The notes under the pieces were generated by a model. It was not told the origin of the DNA. It was given only the letters and a program-made list of their open reading frames with translations, and made no database searches. From Atherinomorus stipes (taxonomy: Eukaryota > Chordata > Actinopteri > Atheriniformes > Atherinidae): 64,000 bases of DNA. The position numbers were made by a program, and so were the translations under genes. Position 1 is the stretch's first letter. Each line of letters begins with the position of its first letter. Positions 34,283 to 47,961 of this stretch are shown here, one piece after another. The stretch spans positions 1 through 64,000 of the forward strand of contig JALJCO010003891.1 in NCBI GenBank assembly GCA_023101725.1. Direction: 5' to 3'.

Positions 34283-37200
34283 GTAAGCGACCCTCTCCTC
34301 CTCTCCGCACCGGTTTTGATTGCCCCCGGTATCTCATTTGATTGCTCGGAGCACATCAGTTAGCTGCTCTCTTTGCTCTGTCCCCTGTTGTTACAATCAG
34401 ACAGGAAGGCCGATATGTGCTGGTTGAAGTCTTCACTGTTCTGATATATATATTTTTTTGAGTCACAGAAAACATCTTGATGTGATTGCAAGAAGCGAAG
34501 CCAAAAGATGACGATTCACGCGACTTTGTGAGCTTGGGGTTGGGGTGGGGGGGGCGTGTGTGATCACCTGCAAAGTGATGTTCCACTGAAGCAAAAGCAA
34601 GGTGTGTTCTGTGGTCGCATAGCTAGGTGGAAGCATTGAGTTAGAGCACAGCAGCTTACAGATAATGTGAGCAACAACTAAAAAAAAATGATTTTGAAGA
34701 TGATCAAATGCCGTTCCAGCTCCATGTCATGGCGTTGAGAGAGAAATATCTCTGGCTCGTTATGCCTCCTTGAATGATGAGCGCCACAGTCTTGTTCCTA
34801 CACTTCTGTCATCCCTCAGCTTTGCGCCTGAGATGTTTTGCCTCTCTCACTTGGATTCCACATACGGTACAAATGTGCACATCAGACAGGAAATTAACAT
34901 TGAAATTATTTCAGAAAAGGTTATCTTTCCCAGACATTAAAGGGTGATTCCGTATAATGCTGACCGCAAAAAGTCATTAAAAATTTTGCCAAAATGAATC
35001 ATTCAGACTTTAATAGGTTCATAAGGACCTTCAAAAGCTGTTTATGTCCCCTACACTTACTTACAATGTCTGTACTTTTGTCCCCAGTTTGCACAAAGGC
35101 CTTGATGACTCATTGCTATTCATAGTATCCCTGACAAGCAAAGAAAGACGATAATATGTCTTGCCTCTTACTATAATTATCCCTTGTCATTTTGCTCTGG
35201 TCCTTAACAGTGTTACAAACATCGGGTATTAAACACACACCCTTTTGTAAAGTTAAACCCTCACTTGAAAGCAGCCTTTCATCTGATGTCTTAAAATGAA
35301 CCCAAAGTATCCGGAGTGACTCTGGCCAGTTGCTGCAGAGAAAAGATAAAAAATTACGTTTTAGACTAGAGTGACTTGCCTTGTTTATCCGTTCCCGTTG
35401 CTTAAGATGTAAAAGTGTTGCAATTAAACCGACTGGCTAGCAAATCACTCTCCATATGTAGTTAACACTAATTAACTCAGGATGGCAATGAAATATGGAG
35501 TTTTACACTTGCTGGAGATTATACATACTGAACTTGGACTAATTATCTTAACAATGGTTTCTCTTGACAAGCCACAGAATGTAACACAAGGCCATGCCCG
35601 TACAAAAACTTCACAAGTTCTTGCTGATTTTTTTCTCCCCGTGCAGTTTTAATTCATATTGTAAATGATTCTAAGTTTACAGCCTCTGATTGAACTTGCT
35701 GTCGCCTTGATTGGATATCATTTAACATGCTTAATTACTGTTTACAGCTATGCTCCTGATAATCAAATATTCATAGATGTGAGTGACTGGAGGGGGGTCA
35801 TTGGATTTCCAGAGAGAGTGGGAAATAATGTGCAGTCGATGACGTGAGGATCGATGGGCGGTCTCGGATTCTTGTGTTAGATGCAAAACAGTGTGGCAAG
35901 TGCTGAGTGACAACATGGATGAGTTAACCTTTTGCTACACTTTCCATCCTGCTGTGAGTGGCTGTTAGGACCTTGCCACAGCAAGGCAGGGAGGGAGGGA
36001 GGGGAGAGGGTGGGCATAAACTGGGTGGGGATGACAGGAAGAGTGAGGACAATGAGGATGAGGGAGCAGAGGTGGAGGATGCAGAGGTTGTAGAAGAAGT
36101 CAGGGAATGAGATTCCAGTTGGGAAGAGCAATAAGGAAAGTAATAACTATGAATACTGGTAAAAGATGGGCAAAAGAGAAAATAAAACTGATTGAGACAT
36201 GAATAAGCTGTGGATTTAAAAAAGGAACAGAAGTGCAAAGGCAGCCATGAGGTGATGGAAAAAAAAAATTCCCCATGAGGAGCAGTTGCAGTGTCATGCT
36301 TATCCCTCTTTGGCTAATGTCGTCCTTGTGCTGGGGGTACATACATTAATGAGTATGTCACACTGACACCGTCCCCACAAACACTCGACTATTCAGTCCA
36401 CCCACGTTCTTATCGTTTAAGGATGACAGCTCAGGGCTGGCTGCATGTGGTCCTATTTATAGGCCAGAGCAACTAGAGAGGATGAAGAGGCCGATTTCAA
36501 CACTCGGAGTGAAAACTCACAATACAGTATGCATCTTAGAGGTATTGACGCCTGTCATGTGAATTATGGCTTTCACATACCATCAGTTCTCAATACTGTC
36601 GCAGGGGAAGCAGAAACAGATGTTGCAGGAGATCAGTATGAAGCTGCTGCAAGAATAATAACACAGACTGAATCTTTTGTTTTTAGCCTATATGTGATTA
36701 TATATGATCCTCTGGCAATGTTGAGCTGAAATCATGAGCTTTTATATAATATCAGTGAAAACGGAAGGTCTCATAACTTTAATGTAGTTTATATGAAGTA
36801 GAACACAGCAGGAAATGTGCATTCTGACATGTCTCTGACACATCTTTAGATTTTCACCCCAGATTTTCCAGCTCGATTCAAAAGTTGGCTCCTCTTGGGC
36901 AGACGAGTATGCAGAGCAAAGCGTGTCGAGTTTGTCTTTTTTCTTTTTCTTTTTTTTGGAGGAAGTGTCAGAAAGTTGCAACCTTGTGTCGCTGTGGAAA
37001 TCCAAACTTCTGCTTGCTTTCAGAAAAGTTTAACCTGTTAGAGGGGTTTCTTTCTCAGTAGTTGGGAGTACTGATCTTTAATGCTTGCAGGGTTACATTT
37101 AACAGGCGTGAATGCCACAGGGTTATCCTACTGGAAGTAGCATGCTAAACAGAAAAATTAAGACGTTAACAAAATCAAGAGGCTTCTTTACTGCTCATTG

Positions 37201-37573
37201 AATGTGATGACAGAAAAAAAAAAAAAACATTCCTGCAGTGATGACAGGCTGATCCACTAGTGAAGCTAAATATAGTACAAAAGTCTGGGAGCTCATGATG
37301 ACAAGTTGAAGCCAATCAAAATGTTGGACATACTGTGTCTTACATGGGGCATTTCTGATTCCTTTGAATTGAGAGGCTTTGAAACTACTACAGAGATATT
37401 GGATTTCACAAAAACTCACTTGAAATAAATATATTTGTTTGTAAAAATAAAATAGTGTAACATTTTTCTTTGTTCAGGACCTCATGCAAGCCTGCGGCCA
37501 TGTGCTAAACCTAAACCTGACCCTGCGTATTCATGCTGAATGCTAACCAACCCTCATCAACCGCTACAGACAG

Positions 37574-38460
37574 TGACCCCGTTTACATTAGAGTTTTAAT
37601 TCCTCTTTAGTTACAAATAAAAGTTAATTCCGCTTTAAGAAGACCATGTAAACTTGTAATTCCCAGTGAAAATGACAATTCAGAATAAAACTTAATTCCA
37701 AACTAAGTGGTTGGTTGACAAATGATTGACAGCTGATGTACTCTGGGCTAAATGCTAACCGAGCTAACTTGAAACTAACAGGAGCTAATGAAGATTACCC
37801 CCCTAAACGGTGGTGTAAAGGTAAGACATGCTTAGACTTGCTATTATCTGACTAAAAACCGCCGTTGTGCTACGAACTGAGAGCAAACAAGGAGCTAACT
37901 AGAAGCCACCGGTCGGCATAATTAAGGACACGCCCATATAAATTCAAGACTAAATAACATCTAAATGGATGAGTTAAAAAAAAAAGTTATAAAAAAGATT
38001 CACCCCCTCACCCCCTCAGTTTACAGCCTGTTTTTTTTAACCAGGCTGTAAACATGTTTATTTCTGCTGTGAAGTTGGTGTTTTTAACATGGGCGTCTAT
38101 GGGGATTTGCTCTGTTTTGAAGCCAGCCCCTAGTGGATCAAGGGAGAACTACAAAAAATGACTTCTTCTGGGTAGACTCATCGTTGGTCACCGGAGGTTG
38201 CCGCTTGGTTATTATGTGGTTTTCGTGTCGTAGTTGAAATGAAAAGGAGCAGGAACCGGCCCCCCCAGTTTTTGTGTGGTAGAGGTAAACAGACGTTAAT
38301 ACGTCATGCCTCCCCCCTGTCCAATCAGAACCCTTTCCAACCCCCGGATCTAAAGCGGAATTAGATAAACGTGTTTTCCATGCAAACCTTAATTCGGAAT
38401 TATTATTTCCATGTAAACTCGAAGGAGAATCATTTAATTCTGAATTAATTCCAAATGAAA
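37574..38460. mobile_element. Fold-back / DNA-transposon-like element with CCGTTTACAT ends
   Basis: Subterminal motifs occur in inverted order: CCCGTTTACATTAGAG and TTAATTCCGCTTTA on the left, TAAAGCGGAATTA and CCATGTAAACTCGAAG on the right. A nested block (about 38015-38190) includes CATGGGCGTCTATGGGGAT, common in teleost repeats. No transposase frame; exact termini and target duplication not resolved. Confidence 0.6.
38019..38053. repeat. Perfect hairpin, 12-bp arms, 11-nt loop
   Basis: GTTTACAGCCTG, loop of eight T, two A, one C, then CAGGCTGTAAAC. Lies inside the fold-back element. Confidence 0.9.
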
Positions 38461-40159
38461 AAACATCATGTGACCTGGACCAGTAAAATAGAGAAGTAAA
38501 AAGTTGTTTTTATTAAACTGGGACTTGCTCTTCGTTCCTTTACTTGACAGGCTGTGATGTGAAAGTCAACATCCTCCTGCCTCCTTATGTTTTTGAAAAA
38601 TATGCATATAGTAGTGCCGTGTCACAGCTGTGACAGCTTCACAGTAAACAGTATAGGAAGGAAAATGCTTGCAATGACAGAAATATTAATTTACCTTTTT
38701 TTTTAAAGCCTTCTTTGTGACATTGTTACTGTTTGAACTGTAGACCAACATAACTGATATAAATAGTACATCTACACTGTCATTTTGTCAATATTGCTTT
38801 GAAACTCCACCACAGTGCATTAAAAATAGGTGAATTTGGAGCAAAGAAAGGAGAAAACAACCTATCTGACCAAAGTTAAGGGCTTCCTGCTCCTCCAGGT
38901 TGCAGTAAATTGTGGTGTTCTGTCCCACTGAGTCCTCTTCACACACCACACCACCAGTGATGGACCATTTTCTCCTGACCCCCGCCAAGGTAATGTCAAG
39001 GAGGATTTAATTCCTTTGCCCTTGTCCTGCTGGAAGCCAATAGAGTTTTAGGAACTTTGAGTTCGGATATGTTTTCTTTTTTTCAGTCTGTAATGGGAAA
39101 AAAGTTTAAAATAAAGGTTCCTTTGAAAGTGTTGACATGGGTAATATAATATCCTCCATCTGATCCTCCATTTATGACAACTCATTACTTTTGGAGTTCT
39201 GTATGTGATGAAATGCTGCCCTTTCACTATTATTGTCCCAGTGAAAATAATAACGCAGCGTAAATCTTGGTAATGGATTTGTTTGTGTTTTTATGTCTTT
39301 CAACCAGCTCTACACACGAGGAGGACGATGAGGCCATTTTACCAGCCGCTGTTAATCACCCAACTGTAATTTTAATCCGTCATAAGCTCTTCACTGGGCT
39401 GTATAAAGGCTGCTGGTAACTTAATCAGCTAAGTGATGTTGCAGCGGAAGTATACCTTTCATTTAATCCCTTCACGTTGTGGGGCCCAGTACTCAGCACC
39501 ATGTAAGGTTAACCTCTATATAATTGTTTGCGTTTGCACTGAAGTGACACACGTGGTCCCATTCATGAGCACGTGGGTTGTTTTACTTTGTATGTTTTAC
39601 ACATTGCATATTTCATAATATGATACTGATATTACGCTTCGGGCTACGATGAATGGCCATGGCTTGAGTCAGCTTACTTGAGCAAACACAAACAAGAAAA
39701 TTACAGCTCTACACTGCTGCTTCTGCATCTATCCAGCTGCTAGTTTTGGGTCAACATCATGAATTCTTTAATGATTTAATGCAGGTCTAAATGAGTAATA
39801 TTATCTCTGCGAAATTATTTGGTTTTATTTAATGGGAACAGCTAAAACACTCCGTCCAGTATGCTCCAGAGACAGGAAACGGAAAAGTGAAGGGGGATGT
39901 TTGCTTCCAGATTATCCTGATATTTAATTGGCTCTGTTATTCCCTCTACCAGTGAACTGTTCCCAGTGCTACAAGCAGCAACATAAGAACCAAAGCAGGA
40001 TCGATGCGCACTGAGTCTGAACAGCTTGGAAATTTGTTTTTATTTATTTATCTATTCTGCTTACCATAGTTTTACTCTTTACAGCCAAGAGACTTTATTT
40101 TAGATTCATTTGTTGAGTTTAATTCAAAGATGCATTTTTATGTATCGTGCAGGCAGCTC

Positions 40160-40815
40160 AGTGCTTTCATGCACCTGGACATGGTTGAGACAGTTTGTTG
40201 AGGTTCAAACAGAAAGAGGAAGAAAGTGGATTTTCCAGATGAACTGGTCTGAGTATTGCAGGAACTACTGGTCTACTGGGACATCACACAACCATCTCTA
40301 GGGTTTACAGACAATGGGCTGAAAAAGGGAAAATATCCAGTGAGGAGCAGTTATCTGGGAAAAAAAGTGTTGTTGCTCAGAGGAGGATTAGCAGACAGAG
40401 ATGATGGAAAGGCAGCAGGAACTCAGATGACCACTGGTTATAACCGAGGTCTGCAGAACAGCATCCGAATGAAGGAGATGGGCAACAGCAGAAGACCACC
40501 GCAGTCAACTAAGAACAGGAAATTGAATAATTCACTCAGACTCACCAAAATTGGGCAACAGAGGATGTTGAGGAGGTCTGATGAGTCCATTCCATCTGCA
40601 ACATCCAGGATCTGGAGTAAACAACATGGAAAGTGTGGATCCGTCCTGCTCTGTATCAATGGCCTAGGCTAGTGCAGGTGATGTAGTGTGACAGCTTCTT
40701 ACCAGCTGAGGATAGTTAATACACCACATTCCCCCTGAGTGTTATTGCTGATCATCTCCATTCCTTTGTGACCACCGTGCGGCACCTCCTGATGACTCAG
40801 TCCATTAAACCCTCC
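40160..40815 (+). pseudogene. Tc1-like transposase fossil
   Basis: DNA follows a teleost Tc1-type transposase throughout: TGGTCTGAGTATTGCAGGAA and CATCACACAACCATCTCTAG (helix-turn-helix region), then an open stretch to 40672 with the IRMKEM, NRKLNNSLRLTKI and RSDESI blocks. The last corresponds to the (W)SDES segment holding the first catalytic Asp. IWSKQHGK follows. It continues past a stop to the 'ADH-HPF-TT' region near 40750-40780. Indels and stops break the frame; no intact inverted terminal repeats recognised. Confidence 0.8.
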
Positions 40816-42689
40816 AAATTTGTCTATCTTCTGTCAGCAATTCTCTCTTAAAGGTTCCTCAAGCCATCAAATTTACCTCCAAATTTACTCTAAATTGCTA
40901 TTTCTGGTCGAAGATGAAACCCAGCAGCATTGTTTTAATGGGCTGCCATGAAATGTGAGAAGTCTGGACTAAAAAAGTTTTTTGTTTTTAATCTGTATTA
41001 CAAGTTCGTCATGTGCTGTTTGCTAGAAGAAAAACATGTCACCCAAACAAGAGGAAATGTTTCACTTAATTATGGCATTGTGTGTGTGTGTGTGAGTAAA
41101 ACTGTGGGAAACAAGATGTGCAATGGTTATAAACCAGACTGTGATTGACAGAGACTCCATCATTAAGAACATTTTTTTTCTGAACTCGGCAGGCGGAGAT
41201 TTCTGGACAAACAGCAGCGTCTTCCCCAGAGTCTGCTGCACATCTGATTTACACCAGACAAACAACATCCCACGCACTCATAACAAACACTCACACACAC
41301 ACCCATACAGGTTTTTACTACTGTTTTTGTATTTGCTACTCTGATTTTCTTCTTATTTTTGTTTTTGCTTGTATTATTACCAGATTTGTCATTATAATTA
41401 ATGCTGTAGATTTTTGTTTACAATTTCTTCTTGAAAGTTGTTTTAAAAAGCAGCTACCTATAAACAATTTGCTATGTTTCCTAGTACCATTCTCCTGGTT
41501 TGTGTAAAAGATTATCTTTCATGGAGTGAATGGATGCTGTTACATATGAACAGGCTTGGAATGGATGCTTTGCCTCCTGAAGCTGATCAGTTTTATCTTG
41601 ATGTTGTGCCATCCTGGTTGATTTGAGCTGATTACACTGTCAGACATACCTGCCTATGGATGTTCCTCTTCATGCAGTTATTGTGCAGCAGTGCAATAAA
41701 GAATGTGCGATTTAAAAATGCAACAAAAGGCAGGGATGTGATGATGTTTTACTGCGTATGTCTGAGCTAGAGCTCTGTTTAGTGTTATGGAGCTGTTTGT
41801 TTATTGCTGTGATCGTTTCTGTTATTGCTTTTCTTTGCTTCTTTGTTACTCTCTGCCTTTTTTCCTTTTTTTTTTCTCTAAAGGCAAATTCTTTTGTTGC
41901 ACAGGTCTTTTTTTTGGTCCCATTACACTGGTCAGCACAGTTCTATAGATAATACAGAAATGGACCTCTGTGCCAAAGTCATTTGCACTATACATTGTGG
42001 ATTGTACGGGCCCATTGGGAGCTGCAGCTGACACGAGTGTTGAACAATGTATATTCCTGAGGTTTTTCTTTAGATTAGCCAGAGTCAGCGATGTCTTGCA
42101 ACTGAGCAACCTGACACTGAGAGAGAGCAGAATAAGTGAGAGAGACACGGACGGGTCAGGGTTTAAATGCTGGATCTGTTTTGTAGACCTGCAAATTTCC
42201 TCCTCTGTGTAGTCCAGGAACAGCTGTCAGAGTTTCTCTACCACAGAGGGACACCTCTGTGTCACATGGCCCTGATATCTGCAACAGATGTCTCCTTTTT
42301 TTTTTCTTTTTGGCTGCTCAGCCCCTTTATGAAAAGACATTTACATGTACAGTAAAACTGAGCCTCCACTCATTTCTTTACTTTTCGCTTCCAGCCAGCA
42401 TAACAGCTTACTTGTAATCTTTTTTAAAAAGAGCTTTCAGAAGGGTTTTCAGTGCCTTTCATTGTAGCTGGCTGTTTTTCACACAATTTCAGTCAACGCA
42501 GGGGTTGAAATAGTGTTATACAGAAATGACAGATGAAGGAAAAAAATGTACTATTTTAAATTGTATCTTTAGTGATTCTGTTACCAGCAGTCTGTTATGG
42601 AGACACACGCTGTGCTTCTGTTTCTGTGCCCCAAATAAAGCTGGGAAGCAAATGAGCAGTACCTGGAAAAATACCCAGTTAATGACCTG

Positions 42690-43065
42690 AGAGATGAATC
42701 TCTTTTCAGTTGATCCATCCAGAATTGGCCAGATCTTCATCAGAGATGGTCTCCTCGGAAAGATGGCCGTCACAAAGCCGTACTTAGGAAAATAGACAGG
42801 ATGGAAAGGCTGAGGACTGAAAACTAGTGGCACCAGGTCCTATAGAGAGAGGAATTCTCCCCAGAGCCTTGACCTCAACATTTTTAAAAGCAGTGTGGGA
42901 TCATCTTGACAGAGAACAGAACAAAAGGCAGCCAACATTCAAAGAAGAGCTTTTGAATGTCCAGCCTGGAAAACTGGGGACTATGAAAAGAAATTAAAAG
43001 AAAACTTGTATTATGAGATTCAGGCTCCTCTGAATGATAGACTTCATGACAAATATTGAAGTTAA
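42690..43065 (+). pseudogene. Tc1-like transposase C-terminal fossil (different family)
   Basis: Reads, with frame changes, KMAVTKPYL, then AVWDHLDREQNKRQPTFKEE (about 42889-42950), the C-terminal region following the catalytic core of Tc1 transposases, and a decayed KKLKENL-like stretch ending in DKY before a stop near 43060. Distinct from the fossil at 40160. The upstream part is deleted. Confidence 0.75.
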
Positions 43066-45686
43066 AGCTGTAAATTAGAAGTGTATGAACTCTGTTTCTA
43101 TTATCGGAGTCCCTTCTGAGAGAATGAAAGCAACATACTTCAGATTTTTCATGTTTTTTTCTGTGATCAGAGTTTCTGTATTGCTGTAATTAGAAAGAGT
43201 GGCAGTCATGCTGGGTCTTTGTCCGTTTACGTATTCATCACACTCTCCATGTTACTTCACTGGCAGACGGTTGAAGGATGACTTCAAAGTATTCTCATTG
43301 CTTTTCATACTGGCATGTTTGATTGAAGATGTCCAGAGGGGGTCATTGTCTGTACAGCTGAGTAATGGATTATGGGGTGTTATGATGTCTGTCTGTCTCT
43401 GAAGGACAAATGCAGGAAAAAAAATGCATTTAAAAAGTGAAAGTGGATTTTAAATGAGCACCCTGCATCTATCTTTACAGATATGTGACTGTCTGTTCCT
43501 CCCACAATCCATTTTGTGTATAGAATTAGTAAATTTAGCATCAAGGATATTGTGTAGGTCATTTTACACTGTCAGATGATGACTTCAAACTAGCCGACCA
43601 AATTTATCCTGTCTGCTCCCTGCGATTGTTGTTTGAAAGGCATTTAGCATCTGTATTGATTTTCCAATATGACAGCAGCATCAGATGTATGACAAATGGC
43701 CAAAAGAGCAAAAAAATTATGTTTATCAGGACACCTGCACACAAGCAACACATAACTCAACAAGCTACTCGTTGTCCATGCACATCAATGCACAACTTAT
43801 GCTTCCCCTAACACGGATCTCTGAGGCCCATGTCTTATTCATGTTCCCTGCTTCTCCGATGTGACAGATTTATAACGAGCTGCAGAGAAAGCTGTGACAG
43901 ATGTTAGTGGTTTGCCACGACCCCAAACAGCCCCCAACCACCACTGGGGATTGCCCATCAATACTACTCTACCTGTTAGGGCGAGAGGGAGACTGACAGA
44001 TAGTTAGACATGTAGAGAGAGAAGAAGAGAAAGAGGGTGGCCCAGAGGATATCTCCTGTCCAATCAGATTGATGCTGATGAGGCCCACGGCCTCTTTGTG
44101 TTGTAATGCGCCAGAGTGTCACATGATACTGGCATCATTTCTCTTTGTATACGCTATAAAGCTTCACTGTTATTGAGCTGCCTAAAGTGTGCTGAGATGA
44201 CAGAGATGCAACGGTGGGGGAGGTAGAGTGGGTGTATAAATGCACTGAGAGGATTTGTTTGTTTTTGCATCGTGCCATGGATATGCTCCTCTCTGTGTGG
44301 CTACATGCTGTAATGTGTTACTGCTGCCGGTGGTTTCATAGATGCAGGTGTATGTTTGCAGATGTGTTTGAAAAGTGGTTTTTGTGGTTTGTTGAGAGGC
44401 TGTGTTGGTCCTGAAAACACTTTTGTGACTGGAGCTTGTAACTCCCTCATTCAGTCACTTCTGATGCTGACTAGCTCAGGGGGAAGTGTGCATAATTTAC
44501 AACCCACCACCTGCACTATTGGCTGCAAGAAGACTTCATTCCAGGATGGAGGACAAAGAGCAGAAAATCAGCCCCCAAGTAAATCCTATTAGAGGCTAAA
44601 CAGGAGTCAGCCAAAGAAATGCTGTGAGGGTATCTCCAGTGTTGCATTCTTTGCCGACACAGGGGGAGGGAGAGGCATGGTCGGGGTGAGGGGATGGTGG
44701 GATTAGAATAGGATTCTTGGTGAGGGAAGATGGGTGAAGAGGAGTGAACTGGTGGGCAAGCATGATGGCGAGGGAAAGAGTGGGGGCAACGGAGATGGCT
44801 GAAGGCAGAGGGAAGACGCGGGAAAGAAAACAGTATCGAGGCAGTGAAATTTTCCAGCCGTATGGAAGAAAAAAATGAGCAAAGTCATTGGAAACTGCAG
44901 ATTCTGCTCACTTGCCTCACTCATGAAGAGATGCCAAACTGGTTTTGGGAGCCATTGTTTGCATTACTGCCCACAGACACAAACACTGAGTGGGACCATC
45001 TGTCACAAGAATCTCTCCTCAGTCTTCCTCTCTGACTCTCAGTCGCTTTCGCATTGCTTTGGGTCCTTCACCATGCCCAGGCAACGTGGCTTCGAACCAA
45101 AGATGAGGCTAAGCTAGTGTATAAGCTCTCCCTGACTGAAATCAAAACCCAGCTTAAAGCTCTTGAGTGGACAGGGCAAACATGAAGACATCATTCAAAA
45201 GTAGGTCAAAAGTACAACCTCCACATAAGTACATAAACACTTAAATCAGCTTTGCTGATGAGTGAGTATTTAATTTGATTCTAAACCAAAAATTATCTCT
45301 AGTTATGACGTGTTGACTCTCTTTAATTCCACGTTTCAAACACAGTAGCTTAGTGACTTTCTGATGAGGCTTTAGTGAAAAGTGTCTGGATCAGTCTTTC
45401 CTCAGGTCCTGTGTCAGGTCTTTGCTGAGTCTTTTTATGTTTCTGAAATCATTTACAGATACTATTTCTCAGTTGTCTCTATGGCAACATTAACATCACA
45501 AATGTTAGTACTCAATTCCATTTTTTTTTTAGTTATTTTGGTCAGATTTGATTTCTGTGTGTGGCTGTTCACATGATCATCTTTATTCTGAGTAAATTAC
45601 GGCCCTGAAGTGACCCACATGCACAGAAGATCAAAAACGATGTGTGATACACAGTCTTGAAAACTGACCGCTTTATGTACAGCCCC

Positions 45687-46683
45687 TTAAAGGCGCTATA
45701 CCTGATTTTGCACATTTGCAAACCGTGAGCGAGGTGAACAATGTAGTTTGAACTGTAAGCCCCGCCCCTAACTGTTTCTCCCAGTGAGAAACGCTCCTGC
45801 TCTCGTTTTTCTCTCCTCCCACTCAACATGCACGAAATAATGTGCACGTTTCATACTCGTGTAGGAAGAAACTCTCCAGAGAAAACTTGCATCTTCCAGT
45901 AAATGTACTGTTCTGGTTGCAGTAAATGGCTGCGGATCAGCTAAATGACATTTTCTATCATAAACGGTAGTTTACCGTAACTACAGTTATGTAAACAGAT
46001 GCACAGTTATGACGAGTTATGATGTTATAGGCGACGTTGCAACATGACAGCCTGATAAAGTTTCTAACCGGCCACTTCGAGAAGCAGTGATGTAAAGCTT
46101 TGTGGTGTTACGTTGTAAATATCACTATTACATACGGTAGACCAGCAGAGGAAGCGCCCTCACCCGAGGACGTAAATGTTACTGAGAAGAAAATACCTGT
46201 CCAGGCGGACTTCGAGTCCACATTCAGTCCGAGTCGTCCGGCTGCTCTCTACCTTCAGTACAATCCACCGAGAAACATGAACTTTATTCCTTCTTTGGTC
46301 TCTCCTGCGTTTCAAGCCTCTCTCCTCCTCGGTTTTGATGCTTACCGGCTGTTTTGCTGAGGTATCGCCACTTTCCCTTCGGCAGACCGCATGTGGTTCT
46401 GTTACAAGTGCTGCCATGCACGCGAGAGAGGAGGGCGCTACTCGTTAGAAAACGCTGTGAGTGGCTGATTGGAAACCGAAACTTATGTAGAACGAACCGC
46501 ATTGGCATGAAGAGAGCGTCACGCCATCCTTAGAAACCTACACTAAAAAGGCCTGGATTCATGCATATATGCAATCAATGAGTGATTTCCTTTTATCAAA
46601 TTACCTCTTTTAACACACATTATACCGTGTAGAAAGCATTTCTCTGAAACAGATTAAAATGAAATCAGGTACAGGGCCTTTAA
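45687..46683 (-). mobile_element. TTAA-flanked non-autonomous element, family II, copy 2 (complete, 997 bp)
   Basis: Inverted copy of 24601-25610: left edge TTAAAGGCGCTATACCTGAT, right edge reverse complement TTAAAGGCCCTGTACCTGAT, TTAA on both sides. Similarity to copy 1 is high over the full length, with a scatter of substitutions and small indels, suggesting moderately recent spread. The coding-like segment lies on the minus strand in this copy. Confidence 0.9.
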
Positions 46684-46724
46684 GTCTTCTTTGAATTGTT
46701 ATATCCCCTCAAATACTTTTAAAA

Positions 46725-47961
46725 TAGGGATGTCCCGATACCACTTTTTTGCTGACCAAGTACAAGTACGAGTACATGCATTTAAGTAATTGCCAATACC
46801 AAGTACCCATCCGAGTACCTAATTAATGGGGATAAGGGAAATAAGTGAAAGATATTTTATTTTATTATTTTTTTTTTTTTTCTCTTTTTTTGGTTTGCTT
46901 ATTTGTTTAAATAAAGAGAGGCATCTCTGCATGCTCAGGTGTAATGCGGGCATATTTGTTCGTTGTGGGCAATGATTGTTTGACTCACAGCCTCCGGAGC
47001 TCGTGTGTGGGTCGAGACGGCGGGCTGGAGAAGCCAGATCGTGTCTGCGATGGCGCATCGCTGTGAAAGCAGCCTGCAGGCTTATTGGACTCTGCCAGTG
47101 CCTTCGGAAATAAAACTGTATCTTGCTATATAACGTTAGATAAATAAATAAACGTTAAATAAACGCTAAACAATCTTCTCACTTCCCTCCTCTAATCAGG
47201 CCTGATTAACAGCTGCTAACCGACTGAACTGCAGGTTCTGTGGCCACAGCTGGCAGCATCACAACGCGAGAAGGTAAATAGTCCGCTCAGGCGCTTCTTG
47301 TGAAAAACGTAAAATTTTAACAGTAAAAAAACCCACAAAACTACAATATTGATTTAATATTTATTTCTTTTGTAAGTGGCCATGGTATAAGCGAGATACT
47401 ACCCTGAAAGAAATAAAAGAAATAAAAGCAATAAGTCGTTAGAAGCTTATAAACAGCTTCTGATGCAGCTGCGGTTTGCTGTAGTATTTTAGCAATGCAT
47501 CGTCATAACTCTACATATTTAAACTCATACCAGCTTAAAGAACATAAACTTGGAATTAGAAAGCGTGGGAAACAGAATTAGCAGGAAACTTACCACCAAC
47601 AAAGTGAATCCTGAATGAAATGTCCATAACTGTATGTATGTATGTGGGGGAACCGCAGGTCCCATGGGAGATAGCCGCCAACGTTTTCAAAAGTATCCCA
47701 GGAACATGATACAGGTCAGATATATTTTCTATCTTCGTGTAATGGAAAGTGTCTTCTAGTTTAAAAAAAGATGTAAAATCTAAGCTGCCGCCTCTCACAC
47801 TGAAGAGTATTTTCCTGTCACCATGGCGGTGTAAACACAGCGAGTTGCGTGACATCCGGTATGGGGTGCTGTCGGGAGCAAGTATTTTTAGAGTACGAGT
47901 CCAGCAACATAGGCCAGTATCGGAGCAAGTACTGATACTGGCATTGGTATCGGGGCATCTA
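46725..47961. mobile_element. hAT-like element with TAGGGATGTCCCGATACC ends
   Basis: Left end TAGGGATGTCCCGATACC, right end reverse complement TAGATGCCCCGATACC. Subterminal GAGTACn and AAGTACn motifs occur at both sides (CAAGTACGAGTAC, GAGCAAGTACTGATAC). Such ends are widespread in vertebrate hAT non-autonomous elements. The flanking 8-mers (TTTTAAAA left, TTTTTAAT right) agree only imperfectly. No transposase frame. Confidence 0.65.
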
